This document shows, piece after piece, positions 44,308 through 52,349 of a stretch of DNA of 58,852 nucleotides. The stretch is from Verrucomicrobiales bacterium (lineage in GTDB: Bacteria > Verrucomicrobiota > Verrucomicrobiia > Limisphaerales > UBA9464). The first letter of the stretch is position 1. Every line of letters begins with the position of its first letter. The position numbers and the translations under genes are program-made. The notes beneath the pieces were generated by a model, which worked only from the letters and a program-made list of their open reading frames with translations, was not told where the DNA came from and ran no database searches. Where the stretch lies: NCBI GenBank assembly GCA_027488845.1, contig JAIYBC010000037.1, forward strand, positions 1 to 58,852. The letters run 5' to 3'.

Positions 44308-44571
44308 TCATCGGCGCCGGGTCAGCACGTATCCCAAGGCATCCCAGAGACCGGCGTACTTGCGGCCACGTCCGGCGTAGTTCTCCAGAACGTAGAAGAG
44401 GTCGTAGTAGAAGCGGCAGAAACCCCAGATGCCGGCTCCCAGGGCAAACGCGATCCTCAACGTGGGCACCTCCAGGAGGACCGCGCCGCAGCCGACCACG
44501 CCGATGACCAGGAAGAGAAGCCCCTTCGCATGGAGGAGGCCCCTGCTTCGGAGGTCCTGGAACGGATTCAT
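44308..44571 (-). CDS. Small inner-membrane protein with two helices
   Basis: An 87-residue protein. Two hydrophobic stretches are clear (GLLFLVIGVVGCGAVLLEV and IAFALGAGIWGFCRFYYDLFYV), with a short cytoplasmic tail (ENYAGRGRKYAGLWDALGYVL). The fold suggests a hairpin in the inner membrane. I know no family. ATG 44571 and a reading frame free of rare-looking codons support it. It is 39 bp upstream of the VOC gene and probably co-transcribed. Confidence 0.65.
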   Translation of the reverse strand: MNPFQDLRSRGLLHAKGLLFLVIGVVGCGAVLLEVPTLRIAFALGAGIWGFCRFYYDLFYVLENYAGRGRKYAGLWDALGYVLTRRR

Positions 44572-44896
44572 GGAAGGGGAGGTCGCCTTGACGGATTCAC
44601 ACGCCGCGGTTGATGAAGACCTCCGGAAGGAGGCCGCGTAAAGGGTGTCGGTGGTTTGGCTTGCTGGTATCGAGGTCGGGTTCCGGGGCGGATCGCCGGC
44701 GATCCAACGGGTTCACGATGGCTCATCGGGACCGTCCTGCGTCGACAGCGTGTCCGACTCCTAGAACTCCGCAACGGCCCACCTTTCCACGACCCCTGTC
44801 CCAAACATGACGACACGGATTCCACGGATTGTGTGGAACGCTCTGCTCCCCGGCTCCGGTAAGGACAGAAACTCTTCCCCGCCGCGCTCACCTGAA
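44572..44896. other. Gene-free stretch with phrase repeats
   Basis: No coding sequence. It holds GACGGATTCACAC (44590-44602, a 13-mer also at 33319) and a CACGGATT tandem at 44811-44830. Between them lies ordinary GC-rich DNA. Confidence 0.4.
44811..44830. repeat. Phrase repeat: tandem CACGGATT
   Basis: CGACACGGATTCCACGGATT closely matches the element at 42481-42501 (ACACGGATTTCACGGATT). It lies 67 bp from the end of the AraC-type gene. Confidence 0.6.
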
Positions 44897-45916
44897 TCAC
44901 TTCCGGACGTCTTGGTCCGGTCCGGACCCGAATCCGCTCCGCCATTCGCTGGGGGTCTTTCCCTCCCAGCCTTGGAACGCGCGGAAGAAGGAGTTGGTGT
45001 CCTCGTACCCCAGCAGGAAGGCGACCTCGTTGAACTCGAGGTTCGGCTGTTGGAGATGCCGGTGGGCCATCTCGCGGCGCACTTCCTCGAGAAGCGCCTG
45101 GAACGTGGTCCCGCTCTCGGAAAGGCGCCTTTGGAGCGACCGCGTCCCCAGGCCGAGTTCCTTGGCGACCTCCTCCAAGGTGGGTCGTCTCCCGGCCAGC
45201 CCGCCCCGCAGGCTTCGCCGCACCCGTTCACCTAGATCCGCATCCCAGTTCCTCCGCCCCAGCTCGGACTCCAACTGCGCGCCGATCATCGTGGCCAACT
45301 CCTCGTTGTGGGTCACAAACGGGCGGTCGAGATCGACGTCGCGGAAGACCAGCGCGTTGCGCCCGGCGCCGAAGCGCACCGGACATCCGAAGTGCCCCTC
45401 CAGCCGCTTGCGGCCCGCGGGCGCCCGGACCAGTTCCACCCGCAGCGGCCGGATCGCGCCGTCCGAGCCCCGCCGCGCCACGTTCAGGATCCAGGAAAGC
45501 CCCACGTCGACCATGATGTCCGGCTCGGTCGCCTCAGCCTCGGGGAAGTGGAATTCCACCGTGGCCTCCTGTCCGTGCCGTCGGACCCGGACCTCCTCCG
45601 GGCAGGTGAGCCGCTTGTAGCGTGCGATCCGCTGGAGGGCGTCGTCGAAGGACCGGCTGCAGACACCGGCGATGGCCAGCGGGTGGCTGCGTTCGAAACG
45701 CAGCTCGATCCCCAGCCTCAGCCCCAGGCCCGGATCCTCGGCCAGTTCGGCGATGGCCCGCCACAACGCGAAGATCTCCGAGGTCGTGATCTGGATCCGT
45801 TCCTGTTCGAAGAGCCGGTCCGGAAGGCCCGCCCGCCGCAGCAGCGTCGCCACGCAGATCCCTTCCTGCGCCAGGCGCCGCGCCCAACCCGGGGTGATTC
45901 GGAAACGGTCCGGCAT
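44897..45916 (-). CDS. AraC-family transcriptional regulator
   Basis: A 339-residue protein in two parts. The N-terminal region has the Arabinose_bd-type layout (SEIFALWRAIAELAEDPGLGLRLG, then RSHPLAIAGVCSRSFDDALQRIARYKRL) found in OruR/ArgR-like regulators. The C-terminal HTH_18 domain is VAKELGLGTRSLQRRLSESGTTFQALLEEVRREMAHRHL, then FNEVAFLLGYEDTNSFFRAFQGWEGKTPSEWR. It should bind DNA as a dimer and respond to a small molecule. Start ATG 45914-45916. The gene lies 39 bp downstream of the EF-hand propeller gene on the same strand and might be transcribed with it, or control it; the target cannot be told. Confidence 0.9.
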   Translation of the reverse strand: MPDRFRITPGWARRLAQEGICVATLLRRAGLPDRLFEQERIQITTSEIFALWRAIAELAEDPGLGLRLGIELRFERSHPLAIAGVCSRSFDDALQRIARYKRLTCPEEVRVRRHGQEATVEFHFPEAEATEPDIMVDVGLSWILNVARRGSDGAIRPLRVELVRAPAGRKRLEGHFGCPVRFGAGRNALVFRDVDLDRPFVTHNEELATMIGAQLESELGRRNWDADLGERVRRSLRGGLAGRRPTLEEVAKELGLGTRSLQRRLSESGTTFQALLEEVRREMAHRHLQQPNLEFNEVAFLLGYEDTNSFFRAFQGWEGKTPSEWRSGFGSGPDQDVRK

Positions 45917-45955
45917 CGGAGGGAATCGTGACGGGTCGGGGCGGCGGTCGCGAGG

Positions 45956-47671
45956 CTACTTCGCCTTCACGTCGAAGCAGAACAGGGTGTCCTGGTCGCG
46001 GATGTAGAGCCTCCCGGCCGAAACGACCGGATGCGCCCAGGCCGGCTTGTCGGTACGTCCGGGCTGGGTGAACCGTCCACGCTCCAGGTACTCCTTGCGG
46101 CTGGGCTCGATCAGGACGACCGCGCCTTCCTCGGTGCGGTAGTAGATCCGTCCGTCGGCGAAGGCGACGGAACCCTTGGTCACCCGGCGCTTGTCCGAGT
46201 CGCGTTCGTTCCACAACACCTCGCCCGTCTTGAAGTCGAGGCAGGCCAGGTAGCCGCCGCCGTTGCCGCCATTCGCGCCGAACAGCGCGCCGTCGTGCAG
46301 GATGACCCCGCCGTGGTGGTTCTCCATGGACTTCGAGAACCAGGCCTCCTCGGCGACGAATCCGCCGTCCTTGTCCTTCGACAGCCGGGCCATCCCGCCG
46401 CCCGCGCCGTAGGCCGACGCGGCGAACACCTGCCCATCCACGTGGATGGGCGTCGAGATGTTGAGCTTCATCGCGTTGGCGGGCTTGTCGTAGCGCCACA
46501 GGAGCCGGCCGTCCTTCGCGGCGACGCCGGCCACGGTCGTCGCCAGGAACTGCACGTACTGGCGTTCGCCGCCGAACTCGATGGCGATCGCGGACGAATA
46601 GGCGGCACCGGTGTCCTGCGGTCCGAAATGCTTCATCCCGACCTCATCCTCGGTCAGCTTGCCATCCCGGTTCCCGTCGATCTTCCGCAGTGCGACGGCG
46701 GCGCCTTGGATCTCGGCGGCATCGAGGGCGCCGTCCCCGTTGGCGTCCATCGCGGAATGCGCCTTCATCATGCGGAGGACGGGAGGAGTCCGGCGGCGTC
46801 CCTGTCCTTCCGCAGGCGCGCCGGCGTTCGGCGACACCTCGTCCTCGGAAAGCCGGCCGTCCTTGTTCTTGTCGAAACCCGACAGGATCTCCGGGGCCGC
46901 GGCCAGCTCGGCCGACGAGATCTCCAGGTCGTGGTCCTTGTCCAAGCCAGACAACACCGGATCGGTCCCGATGATGTTCGTCCGGTTCGTGGGCGGTGCC
47001 GGACGCCCCTGCCCGGCCTTCTCCGGCACGAAGCTCTTCCAGACGGTTTCACCGGTGAGCTTGTCCAGCGCGACCATCGTGGTCTCGATGCCACCCGGCG
47101 TCGCGATCACCTTGTCGCCGTCCACCAAGGGCGATTCCCGATAGCTCCACATGGGCATCCTGCCGCCGAAGTCGGCCATCAGGCTCCGCTGCCACAACAC
47201 CTTGCCGTCGGCCGCGCGGAGACATGCCAGATTGCCGGCGAGGCCCAACACGTAGATCCGGTCGCCGTCCACCGTCGGCGTCGCGCTGGGGCCTTCCTTG
47301 GACTGATGCCAGCTCGTCGTGTAGGCCGGTCCGATGCGGACGGCCCAGAGTTCCTTCCCGTCCCTTTCAGACAGGGCCCAGACCACTTCGTCGTCGCCGC
47401 GATGGCTCATGCCGTGGATCCGTCCCGCGGCGATGGAAGGCGTGCTGTCGCCGCCGCCCAGTCCCGTCGCCTTCCAGACGAGGGCCGGCCCCTCCTTCGG
47501 CCATTCCTGGAGCAGGCCGGTTTCCTTGGAGACGGCGTTGCGATCCGGACCCTGCCATTGGGGCCAGTCGGTTGGAGCGGTCCACCCGCGCTGGGCGGAA
47601 GCCCCGGCCACGCAGGCAAAGGCCAGGGCCCGGGCGAGGCAAGACGCGGTGGCAAACCGGAGGGAGGTCAT
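45956..47671 (-). CDS. Secreted PQQ-like beta-propeller with inserted EF-hand loops
   Basis: A 571-residue protein with a signal peptide (LARALAFACVAGASAQ). Propeller repeats include DWPQWQGPDRNAVSKETGLL, VLGLAGNLACLRAADGKVLWQ, DKLTGETVWKSF, AAKDGRLLWRYDK and LDFKTGEVLWNERD. The Trp-ending ADGKVLWQ/TGEVLW units are the PQQ-like repeat. In the middle (about residues 240-360) are four calcium-binding-type loops: DKDHDLEISSAEL, DKNKDGRLSEDEV, DANGDGALDAAEI and DGNRDGKLTEDEV. The fusion of a propeller with EF-hands is common in Verrucomicrobiota and Planctomycetota. It probably works in the periplasm as a binding or scaffold protein; a quinone-dependent dehydrogenase activity is not shown. Confidence 0.86.
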   Translation of the reverse strand: MTSLRFATASCLARALAFACVAGASAQRGWTAPTDWPQWQGPDRNAVSKETGLLQEWPKEGPALVWKATGLGGGDSTPSIAAGRIHGMSHRGDDEVVWALSERDGKELWAVRIGPAYTTSWHQSKEGPSATPTVDGDRIYVLGLAGNLACLRAADGKVLWQRSLMADFGGRMPMWSYRESPLVDGDKVIATPGGIETTMVALDKLTGETVWKSFVPEKAGQGRPAPPTNRTNIIGTDPVLSGLDKDHDLEISSAELAAAPEILSGFDKNKDGRLSEDEVSPNAGAPAEGQGRRRTPPVLRMMKAHSAMDANGDGALDAAEIQGAAVALRKIDGNRDGKLTEDEVGMKHFGPQDTGAAYSSAIAIEFGGERQYVQFLATTVAGVAAKDGRLLWRYDKPANAMKLNISTPIHVDGQVFAASAYGAGGGMARLSKDKDGGFVAEEAWFSKSMENHHGGVILHDGALFGANGGNGGGYLACLDFKTGEVLWNERDSDKRRVTKGSVAFADGRIYYRTEEGAVVLIEPSRKEYLERGRFTQPGRTDKPAWAHPVVSAGRLYIRDQDTLFCFDVKAK

Positions 47672-48242
47672 GTTTTCAAGCTACGCCCCCGGACCGAAGC
47701 GTCACTAGCAGAAGGCGCCAACCTGCTTGCAGAAGGCGTCAGGAACTCTGGGAACCGGGGACACGGATTTCACCGAGGAGTTCTCCCGCGGAGAGGCAGA
47801 GGCGCTGAGGGATCAGCGGTTCCCGCGCCCCGTCGGGGTTGCAGCACCGGCTTTCTCGTTCCTGATCTGTTCGGCCGTCTGGATCGCCTCGACCGTCCGG
47901 ACCCGGTTCTTGATGGCCCGCTTCCGATCCGCAGAGAACAGGGAGCGGACCAGGATGACCTGGGTTCCCGTCGACCCCCAAACCGGTCTGGAGCGGCCTC
48001 GTTGTGTCACGCGGAGGCGCCGAGGCGCGGAGCAGTCCGGCGCCGGATCCGAGGGGATTCATGGAAACGTCGTTTCCCTCTCCGCGAACCCCGCGCCTCG
48101 GCGTGACACTCTTCTCAGGCGGCGGCAGGACGCCGAAGGCCAAGGCGGTTCATGGCCGCTCAACACACCGGACGGTCCGGGTCGGTTCTCCACGCGAGAC
48201 ATTCCCGCCCTTCGCGTCCCCGGGAGCGCCTCCAGCGCCGGC
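47672..48242. other. Gene-free 571-bp stretch rich in phrase repeats
   Basis: It holds two copies of GCAGAAGGCG[C/T]CA (47708-47720 and 47729-47741), a CACGGATTTCACC run (47760-47773), and the inverted pair at 48004-48109. The open frames show no conserved protein. Confidence 0.45.
48004..48109. repeat. Inverted repeat with GTGTCACGC arms
   Basis: The left arm at 48004-48030 begins GTGTCACGC and ends CCGAGGCGCGG. The right arm at 48090-48109 is its near reverse complement (CCGCGCCTCGGCGTGACAC). About 60 bp separate the arms. The element could form a long stem-loop in RNA or DNA. Confidence 0.6.
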
Positions 48243-48671
48243 TCAACGCTGTTCGCGGGGCGTCGCGGTTCCGTCGCAGGACAGGCTGTCCCGGGTCGGA
48301 CAGGTGAAGTAGCCGCCTCCGTTCAGGAGACGCACGTACACGGTGGACTTCCTGCCCACCGGGGTCGTCGAACCCGTGCAATCCGGTTGGCCGTTCGACT
48401 CGACGACCACGGAATCCACCCGGAAAAGCCCGGGTTCGACCCGGTGGATTCCGTAGGATTTCCGAAGGACCTCCTGGCCACTCCACGTGGCGGCATCCCC
48501 GTTGGCCTTGTAGAAGTGCACCTCGGTGCACGCGCCGGACACGTGACGCCAAGTCCACATGCCCACGATCGGATTCGATTCCGTGGGCGTCAGGACACAG
48601 CCCGACGTCACGACCGCGAGCAGCATCGCCGTCGCCAAGGGTACCAGGGATCCGGTGAGTTGTCGGCGCAT
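48243..48671 (-). CDS. Small hypothetical lipoprotein
   Basis: The N-terminus LVPLATAMLLAVVTSGCVLTP has a good lipobox (VTSGC), so the mature protein of about 120 residues is lipid-anchored. The mature part (IVGMWTWRHVSGACTEVHFYKANGDAATW, LFRVDSVVVESNG, GGGYFTCPTRDS) is beta-rich, like a lipocalin-style or beta-sandwich domain, with four Cys that could form disulfides. No family recognised. ATG 48671 is clear. It is 61 bp downstream of a small membrane protein on the same strand. Confidence 0.7.
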   Translation of the reverse strand: MRRQLTGSLVPLATAMLLAVVTSGCVLTPTESNPIVGMWTWRHVSGACTEVHFYKANGDAATWSGQEVLRKSYGIHRVEPGLFRVDSVVVESNGQPDCTGSTTPVGRKSTVYVRLLNGGGYFTCPTRDSLSCDGTATPREQR

Positions 48672-48732
48672 GTGGAAACCGTCGGCACAGGGTGACGGGG
48701 ACCTCCTCCTCGCGTGAAGTTCTTCCAGGAGG

Positions 48733-49179
48733 TCAGCGGGGCTTCTGGTGCTCCAGGGCTGCCGGGATGGGTGGCGCCGGTCGGTGGGCGGCCTGCGGTC
48801 GGTCCGGGGGGCCTCCTTCCGGGGCCGGGCCGTCCGAGGTGCGCATCCGGACCGAGGAGACGCGTCCCTCCTGGAAGTCGACGAACAGCAACCAGTCGGT
48901 GCCGCCCCACTCGATCGGCATCCGGACCGCCCAGGGCCAGGCTGGGTGCTCGAGAAGCTTCAACGACGGGGTCGCATTCCGCCGGTACACCTCCCGGACA
49001 TCCGCCGGCGCCGAGCCCGGCACGATCTCGCCGTGGATCCGGAGGAGCGCAGCACGGTTCGGCGTGTTGACTTCGTGGCGGACGAGAAAGAGGCCCGAGA
49101 AGAGGACGAACCAACCCAGGACGCCGAGGAAGGCGAGCATCGGAAGGAAGTGCCGGATCTGGGCCCGGAATGTCCTCAT
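48733..49179 (-). CDS. Hypothetical protein with one N-terminal membrane segment
   Basis: 148 residues. One hydrophobic helix (FLPMLAFLGVLGWFVLFSGLFLV) acts as signal anchor; the rest is an extracytoplasmic domain (ALLRIHGEIVPGSAPADVREVYRRNATPSLKLL, IEWGGTDWLLFVDFQEGRVSSVRMRTSD) and a Pro-rich tail. The domain repeats a beta-hairpin pattern common in small periplasmic proteins. I know no function. It lies upstream of the lipoprotein gene and divergent from pyrG, with a phrase repeat in the gap. Confidence 0.65.
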   Translation of the reverse strand: MRTFRAQIRHFLPMLAFLGVLGWFVLFSGLFLVRHEVNTPNRAALLRIHGEIVPGSAPADVREVYRRNATPSLKLLEHPAWPWAVRMPIEWGGTDWLLFVDFQEGRVSSVRMRTSDGPAPEGGPPDRPQAAHRPAPPIPAALEHQKPR

Positions 49180-49278
49180 GGGTGGGGAGAGTCCTTTGGG
49201 CCAACCCGGCCGGTCGATGGCAAAGGAAGAACCGGGGCTCTCCGCTCCCTGCTCTTCGCGCCGATTCCCCTCTTCCGA

Positions 49279-49318
49279 ACTGAAAACTGAAAACTGAACA
49301 CTGGAAACTCCCCTCCCC
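49279..49318 (-). repeat. TTTTCAG phrase repeat, copy 1
   Basis: Read on the minus strand, a poly-G run and GAGTTTCCAGTGTTCAG lead into two further TTTTCAGT units. A very similar element in the opposite orientation lies at 57087-57124. It is in the 260-bp gap before pyrG, which has no other feature. Confidence 0.75.
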
Positions 49319-49439
49319 TTCCTTGGCTCCGCCGACCGGGACCGAAAAGGGGTCCCGATACCCGATTCGAGAACCCAAAGGGATCCGGACGGAAGTTTTC
49401 CTTGCTGCCCATGCGGAGCGCTTGGGAACGTGCAAGCCC

Positions 49440-51053
49440 ATGAAGTACATCTTCGTCACGGGCGGCGTCGTGAGTTCCCTCGGCAAGGGACTCACCGCGG
49501 CGGCGCTCGGAACCCTCCTGGAGAACCGGGGCCTCACGGTCGCCCTCCAGAAGTTCGATCCCTACCTGAATGTCGACCCGGGCACGATGAGCCCGTACCA
49601 GCACGGCGAGGTCTATGTCCTCGACGACGGCGCCGAGACCGACCTCGACCTCGGCCATTACGAGCGGTTCACCAACACCCATCTCAGCCGCGCCAACGCC
49701 ACCACCAGCGGCCAGGTGTACGAACAGGTGCTCAAGAACGAGCGCGACGGCGTGTACCTCGGCAAGACGGTCCAGGTCATCCCGCACGTCACCGACGAGA
49801 TCCAGCGCCGCATCACGGACCTCGCGGAGAAGTCCGGCGCGGACATCCTGATCACCGAGATCGGCGGCACGGTGGGCGACATCGAGGGCCTGCCGTTCCT
49901 CGAGGCGATCCGCGAGTTCGCCCATGAGGCCGGGCCGGGCAACGTCTGCTTCATCCACGTCACCTACGTCCCCTTCATCAAGGCGGCGGGCGAACTGAAG
50001 ACGAAGCCCACCCAGCAGAGCGTCGCCAAGCTGCGCGAGATCGGGATCGCCCCGCACATCCTCGTGGCCCGCTGCGAGCAGCCCCTGGGCAAGGACGTCC
50101 GGAGCAAGCTCTCGATGTTCTGCAACGTCCCGTTCGATGCGGTGATCGAGGAGAAGGACGTGGACCACACGATCTACGAGGTGCCGCTGATGCTGCAGCG
50201 GGAGCGGATGGACGACCTGGTCTGCCGCACGCTCCAGCTGACGTTGCCGCCGGCGAACATGGCCCACTGGCAGGACATCATCCGCAAGATGATCGCCCCG
50301 CAGCACCGCGTGCGGATCGGCGTCGTCGGCAAGTACATCGAGCTGCAGGACGCCTACAAGTCGGTGTACGAGTCCCTGAAGCACGCCGGCGCGGCGAACG
50401 ACTGCGGCGTGCAGATCGAGCAGATCGAGGCGGAGCAGCTGGAGAACGACGATCCGACGAAGAAGCTGAAGGAGCTGGGCGGGATCCTGGTGCCGGGCGG
50501 CTTCGGCGACCGCGGCATCGAGGGCAAGATCAAGGCGGCCCGCTTCGCGCGTGAGAAGGGCGTGCCCTACCTCGGCCTGTGCCTCGGGATGCAGATCGCC
50601 ACGATCGAGTTCGCCCGGAACGTCCTGGGACTGCAGGGCGCGAACTCGACCGAGTTCGACCTGCACACGGTCCACCCCGTGATCCACCTGCAGGAGACGC
50701 AGCGCCATGTGAAGCGCAAGGGCGGCTCGATGCGGCTGGGTTCGCAGGAGTGCCTGCTGGAGCCGGGCTCGCTGGCACACCGCCTGTACGGCAAGCCGAG
50801 CGTGATGGAACGCCATCGCCACCGGTACGAGTTCAACAACGAGTACCGCGAGCAGTTCGAGAAGGCCGGGTTCGTCATCAGCGGCACCACGCCGGACGAC
50901 CAGCTCGTGGAGATGATCGAGATCCCGTCCCATCCGTTCTTCATCGCGACCCAGTCGCACCCGGAGTTCCTGAGCAAGCCGAACCGCCCGCATCCGCTGT
51001 TCGCCGGGTTCATCCGGGCGGCCCACGAGCGCATGCACCACAAGCCGATCTGA
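49440..51053 (+). CDS. pyrG: CTP synthase
   Basis: 537 residues. The amidoligase domain starts [17 protein letters not shown] with the P-loop, then [40 protein letters not shown]. The glutaminase domain follows, with [13 protein letters not shown], the catalytic Cys in GLCLGMQ and the terminal [14 protein letters not shown] for the His/Glu pair. The enzyme makes CTP from UTP, ATP and glutamine. The ATG at 49440 gives the standard N-terminus; the earlier frame is not conserved. It is on the plus strand alone, followed 250 bp later by rsmI. The intervening gap has a CGCAGAAACGCGGAGAC phrase. Confidence 0.97.
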   Translation: MKYIFVTGGVVSSLGKGLTAAALGTLLENRGLTVALQKFDPYLNVDPGTMSPYQHGEVYVLDDGAETDLDLGHYERFTNTHLSRANATTSGQVYEQVLKNERDGVYLGKTVQVIPHVTDEIQRRITDLAEKSGADILITEIGGTVGDIEGLPFLEAIREFAHEAGPGNVCFIHVTYVPFIKAAGELKTKPTQQSVAKLREIGIAPHILVARCEQPLGKDVRSKLSMFCNVPFDAVIEEKDVDHTIYEVPLMLQRERMDDLVCRTLQLTLPPANMAHWQDIIRKMIAPQHRVRIGVVGKYIELQDAYKSVYESLKHAGAANDCGVQIEQIEAEQLENDDPTKKLKELGGILVPGGFGDRGIEGKIKAARFAREKGVPYLGLCLGMQIATIEFARNVLGLQGANSTEFDLHTVHPVIHLQETQRHVKRKGGSMRLGSQECLLEPGSLAHRLYGKPSVMERHRHRYEFNNEYREQFEKAGFVISGTTPDDQLVEMIEIPSHPFFIATQSHPEFLSKPNRPHPLFAGFIRAAHERMHHKPI

Positions 51054-51080
51054 GCGATCCGGCTGGGGCGAGGACCGGTC

Positions 51081-51103
51081 TCACGCAGAAACGCGGAGAC
51101 GCC
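51081..51103. repeat. Phrase repeat: TCACGCAGAAACGCGGAGAC
   Basis: A short run of ACGC-type units in the gap between pyrG and rsmI. It resembles the CACGGAG and GCGGAG phrases elsewhere in the window. The rest of the gap is plain. Confidence 0.4.
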
Positions 51104-51303
51104 AACGGGAGAAGGCAGCCGGAAAAGGGGAGCGATCTCCGTCCGGTGACCCTTTCCGCTCCGGGAAGCGGGCGGTTCACCGGCCTCTCCCCTGCGGCTT
51201 GGCGCCTTGGCCTGCCGGTCCCCTCCGCTTCGTTGGCCCGGGGAGTCCCGGCTTCGGCGCACCAAACGTCGTCGTCACCGGTTTCCTGCTGTACCTTGAC
51301 CGC

Positions 51304-52125
51304 ATGGAAACCGGGTCGGCTCCCGCCGCTCACACACCGCCGCCGCTCACGCCCGGCACACTCTACCTCGTCGCGACGCCCATCGGGAACCTCGAGGACA
51401 TCACCCTGCGGGCGCTGCGGGTGCTGCGGGAATGCGACGTGGTGGTGGCGGAGGACACGCGCCACACGGGACAGCTCCTGACCCACTTCGGCATCCGCAA
51501 GCCGATGGTGAGCCACTTCCGCTTCAACGAGGCCCGCCGATCGGCGGAGATCCTCGACCGCCTGCGCCGCGGGGAGAAGGTGGCGTTGGTGACCGACGCC
51601 GGCGCGCCGGGGATCAGCGACCCGGGCGAACGCGTGGTGTCCGAGGCGGTGACGGCGGGGCTGCGCGTGGAGGCGGTCCCGGGCGCCTGTGCGCTGGTGG
51701 CCGGACTGACGGCGAGCGGCCTGCCGACGGAGGAGTTCCACTTCGCCGGCTTCCTGCCGCACAAGTCCGGCCAGCGGCTGCGGCGGCTGCGGGAGCTTTC
51801 GGCGGTGCCCGGCACGCTGGTGCTCTACGAGTCGCCGTTCCGGGTGGCCCGGCTGCTCGAGGAGCTGGCCGAGACGTTGCCGGAGCGTCGGGTCGTGCTG
51901 GCGCGGGAGCTGACGAAGAAGTTCGAGGAATGGCTGCGCGGAACGCCGGCCGAACTGGCGGCGGAACTCGCGCGGCGTCCACGCAAGGGCGAGTTCGTGG
52001 TGGTGATCGGACCCGGCAAGGCGGCGGCTCCGGCACCGGCGGGGGAGGACGTGGCCGACGACGACGTCACGGATGTCGCGGATCCGCGCGATGGCGAGCC
52101 GACCGGTTCCCCGGAAGCTCCCTGA
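51304..52125 (+). CDS. rsmI: 16S rRNA (cytidine-1402 2'-O)-methyltransferase RsmI
   Basis: The 273-residue protein starts after ATG 51304 with TPGTLYLVATPIGNLEDITLRAL, then VVAEDTRHTGQLL, LVTDAGAPGISDPG, VPGACALVAGLTASGLPTEEF and FAGFLPHKSG. These are the signature blocks of RsmI, a tetrapyrrole-methylase-fold SAM enzyme that methylates ribosomal RNA at position 1402. Its length is normal. The C-terminal acidic tail (EDVADDDVTDVADPRDGE) is not part of the domain. The gene stands alone on the plus strand, convergent with the large phosphatase gene. A hairpin follows the stop. Confidence 0.93.
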   Translation: METGSAPAAHTPPPLTPGTLYLVATPIGNLEDITLRALRVLRECDVVVAEDTRHTGQLLTHFGIRKPMVSHFRFNEARRSAEILDRLRRGEKVALVTDAGAPGISDPGERVVSEAVTAGLRVEAVPGACALVAGLTASGLPTEEFHFAGFLPHKSGQRLRRLRELSAVPGTLVLYESPFRVARLLEELAETLPERRVVLARELTKKFEEWLRGTPAELAAELARRPRKGEFVVVIGPGKAAAPAPAGEDVADDDVTDVADPRDGEPTGSPEAP

Positions 52126-52130
52126 AGACA

Positions 52131-52167
52131 AACCGCCCCGCAGGACGCGAGGTCCGACGGGGCGGTT
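52131..52167. terminator. Hairpin between the convergent rsmI and PhoD-fusion genes
   Basis: AACCGCCCCG and CGGGGCGGTT form a perfect 10-bp stem around a 17-base loop, starting 6 bp past the rsmI stop. The T-tract is short on both strands (TTGAA; TTTGTCTTC), so it may act as a weak bidirectional terminator. Confidence 0.5.
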
Positions 52168-52300
52168 GAAGGGATCGACGCAACGGGAGCGGAGAGCGGA
52201 TTCCCGCGGAAGCGCCAAGGCACCGCCGGGGATCCGGAGCGGCGATCACGTCACGGTGACCGCCGCTCCCTCCGGAAGCCCGGAGGTTCCCTCACGAATC

Positions 52301-52322
52301 CTTCGCGCCTTCGCGCCTTCGC
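52301..52322. repeat. Tandem CCTTCGCG repeat
   Basis: Three tandem copies of an 8-bp unit (CTTCGCGC) lie in the short gap before the end of the PhoD-fusion gene. Confidence 0.6.
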
Positions 52323-52349
52323 CTGGGGGTTCCTCTGCGGGCCACCCGA

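Noticed and set aside
43567-44613. Long plus-strand open frame across the VOC and membrane-protein genes
   Set aside because: It is a shadow of two minus-strand genes and has no recognisable domain.
47739-48143. A 134-residue minus-strand open frame in the repeat-rich gap
   Set aside because: It runs through the inverted repeat and phrase repeats and resembles nothing known.
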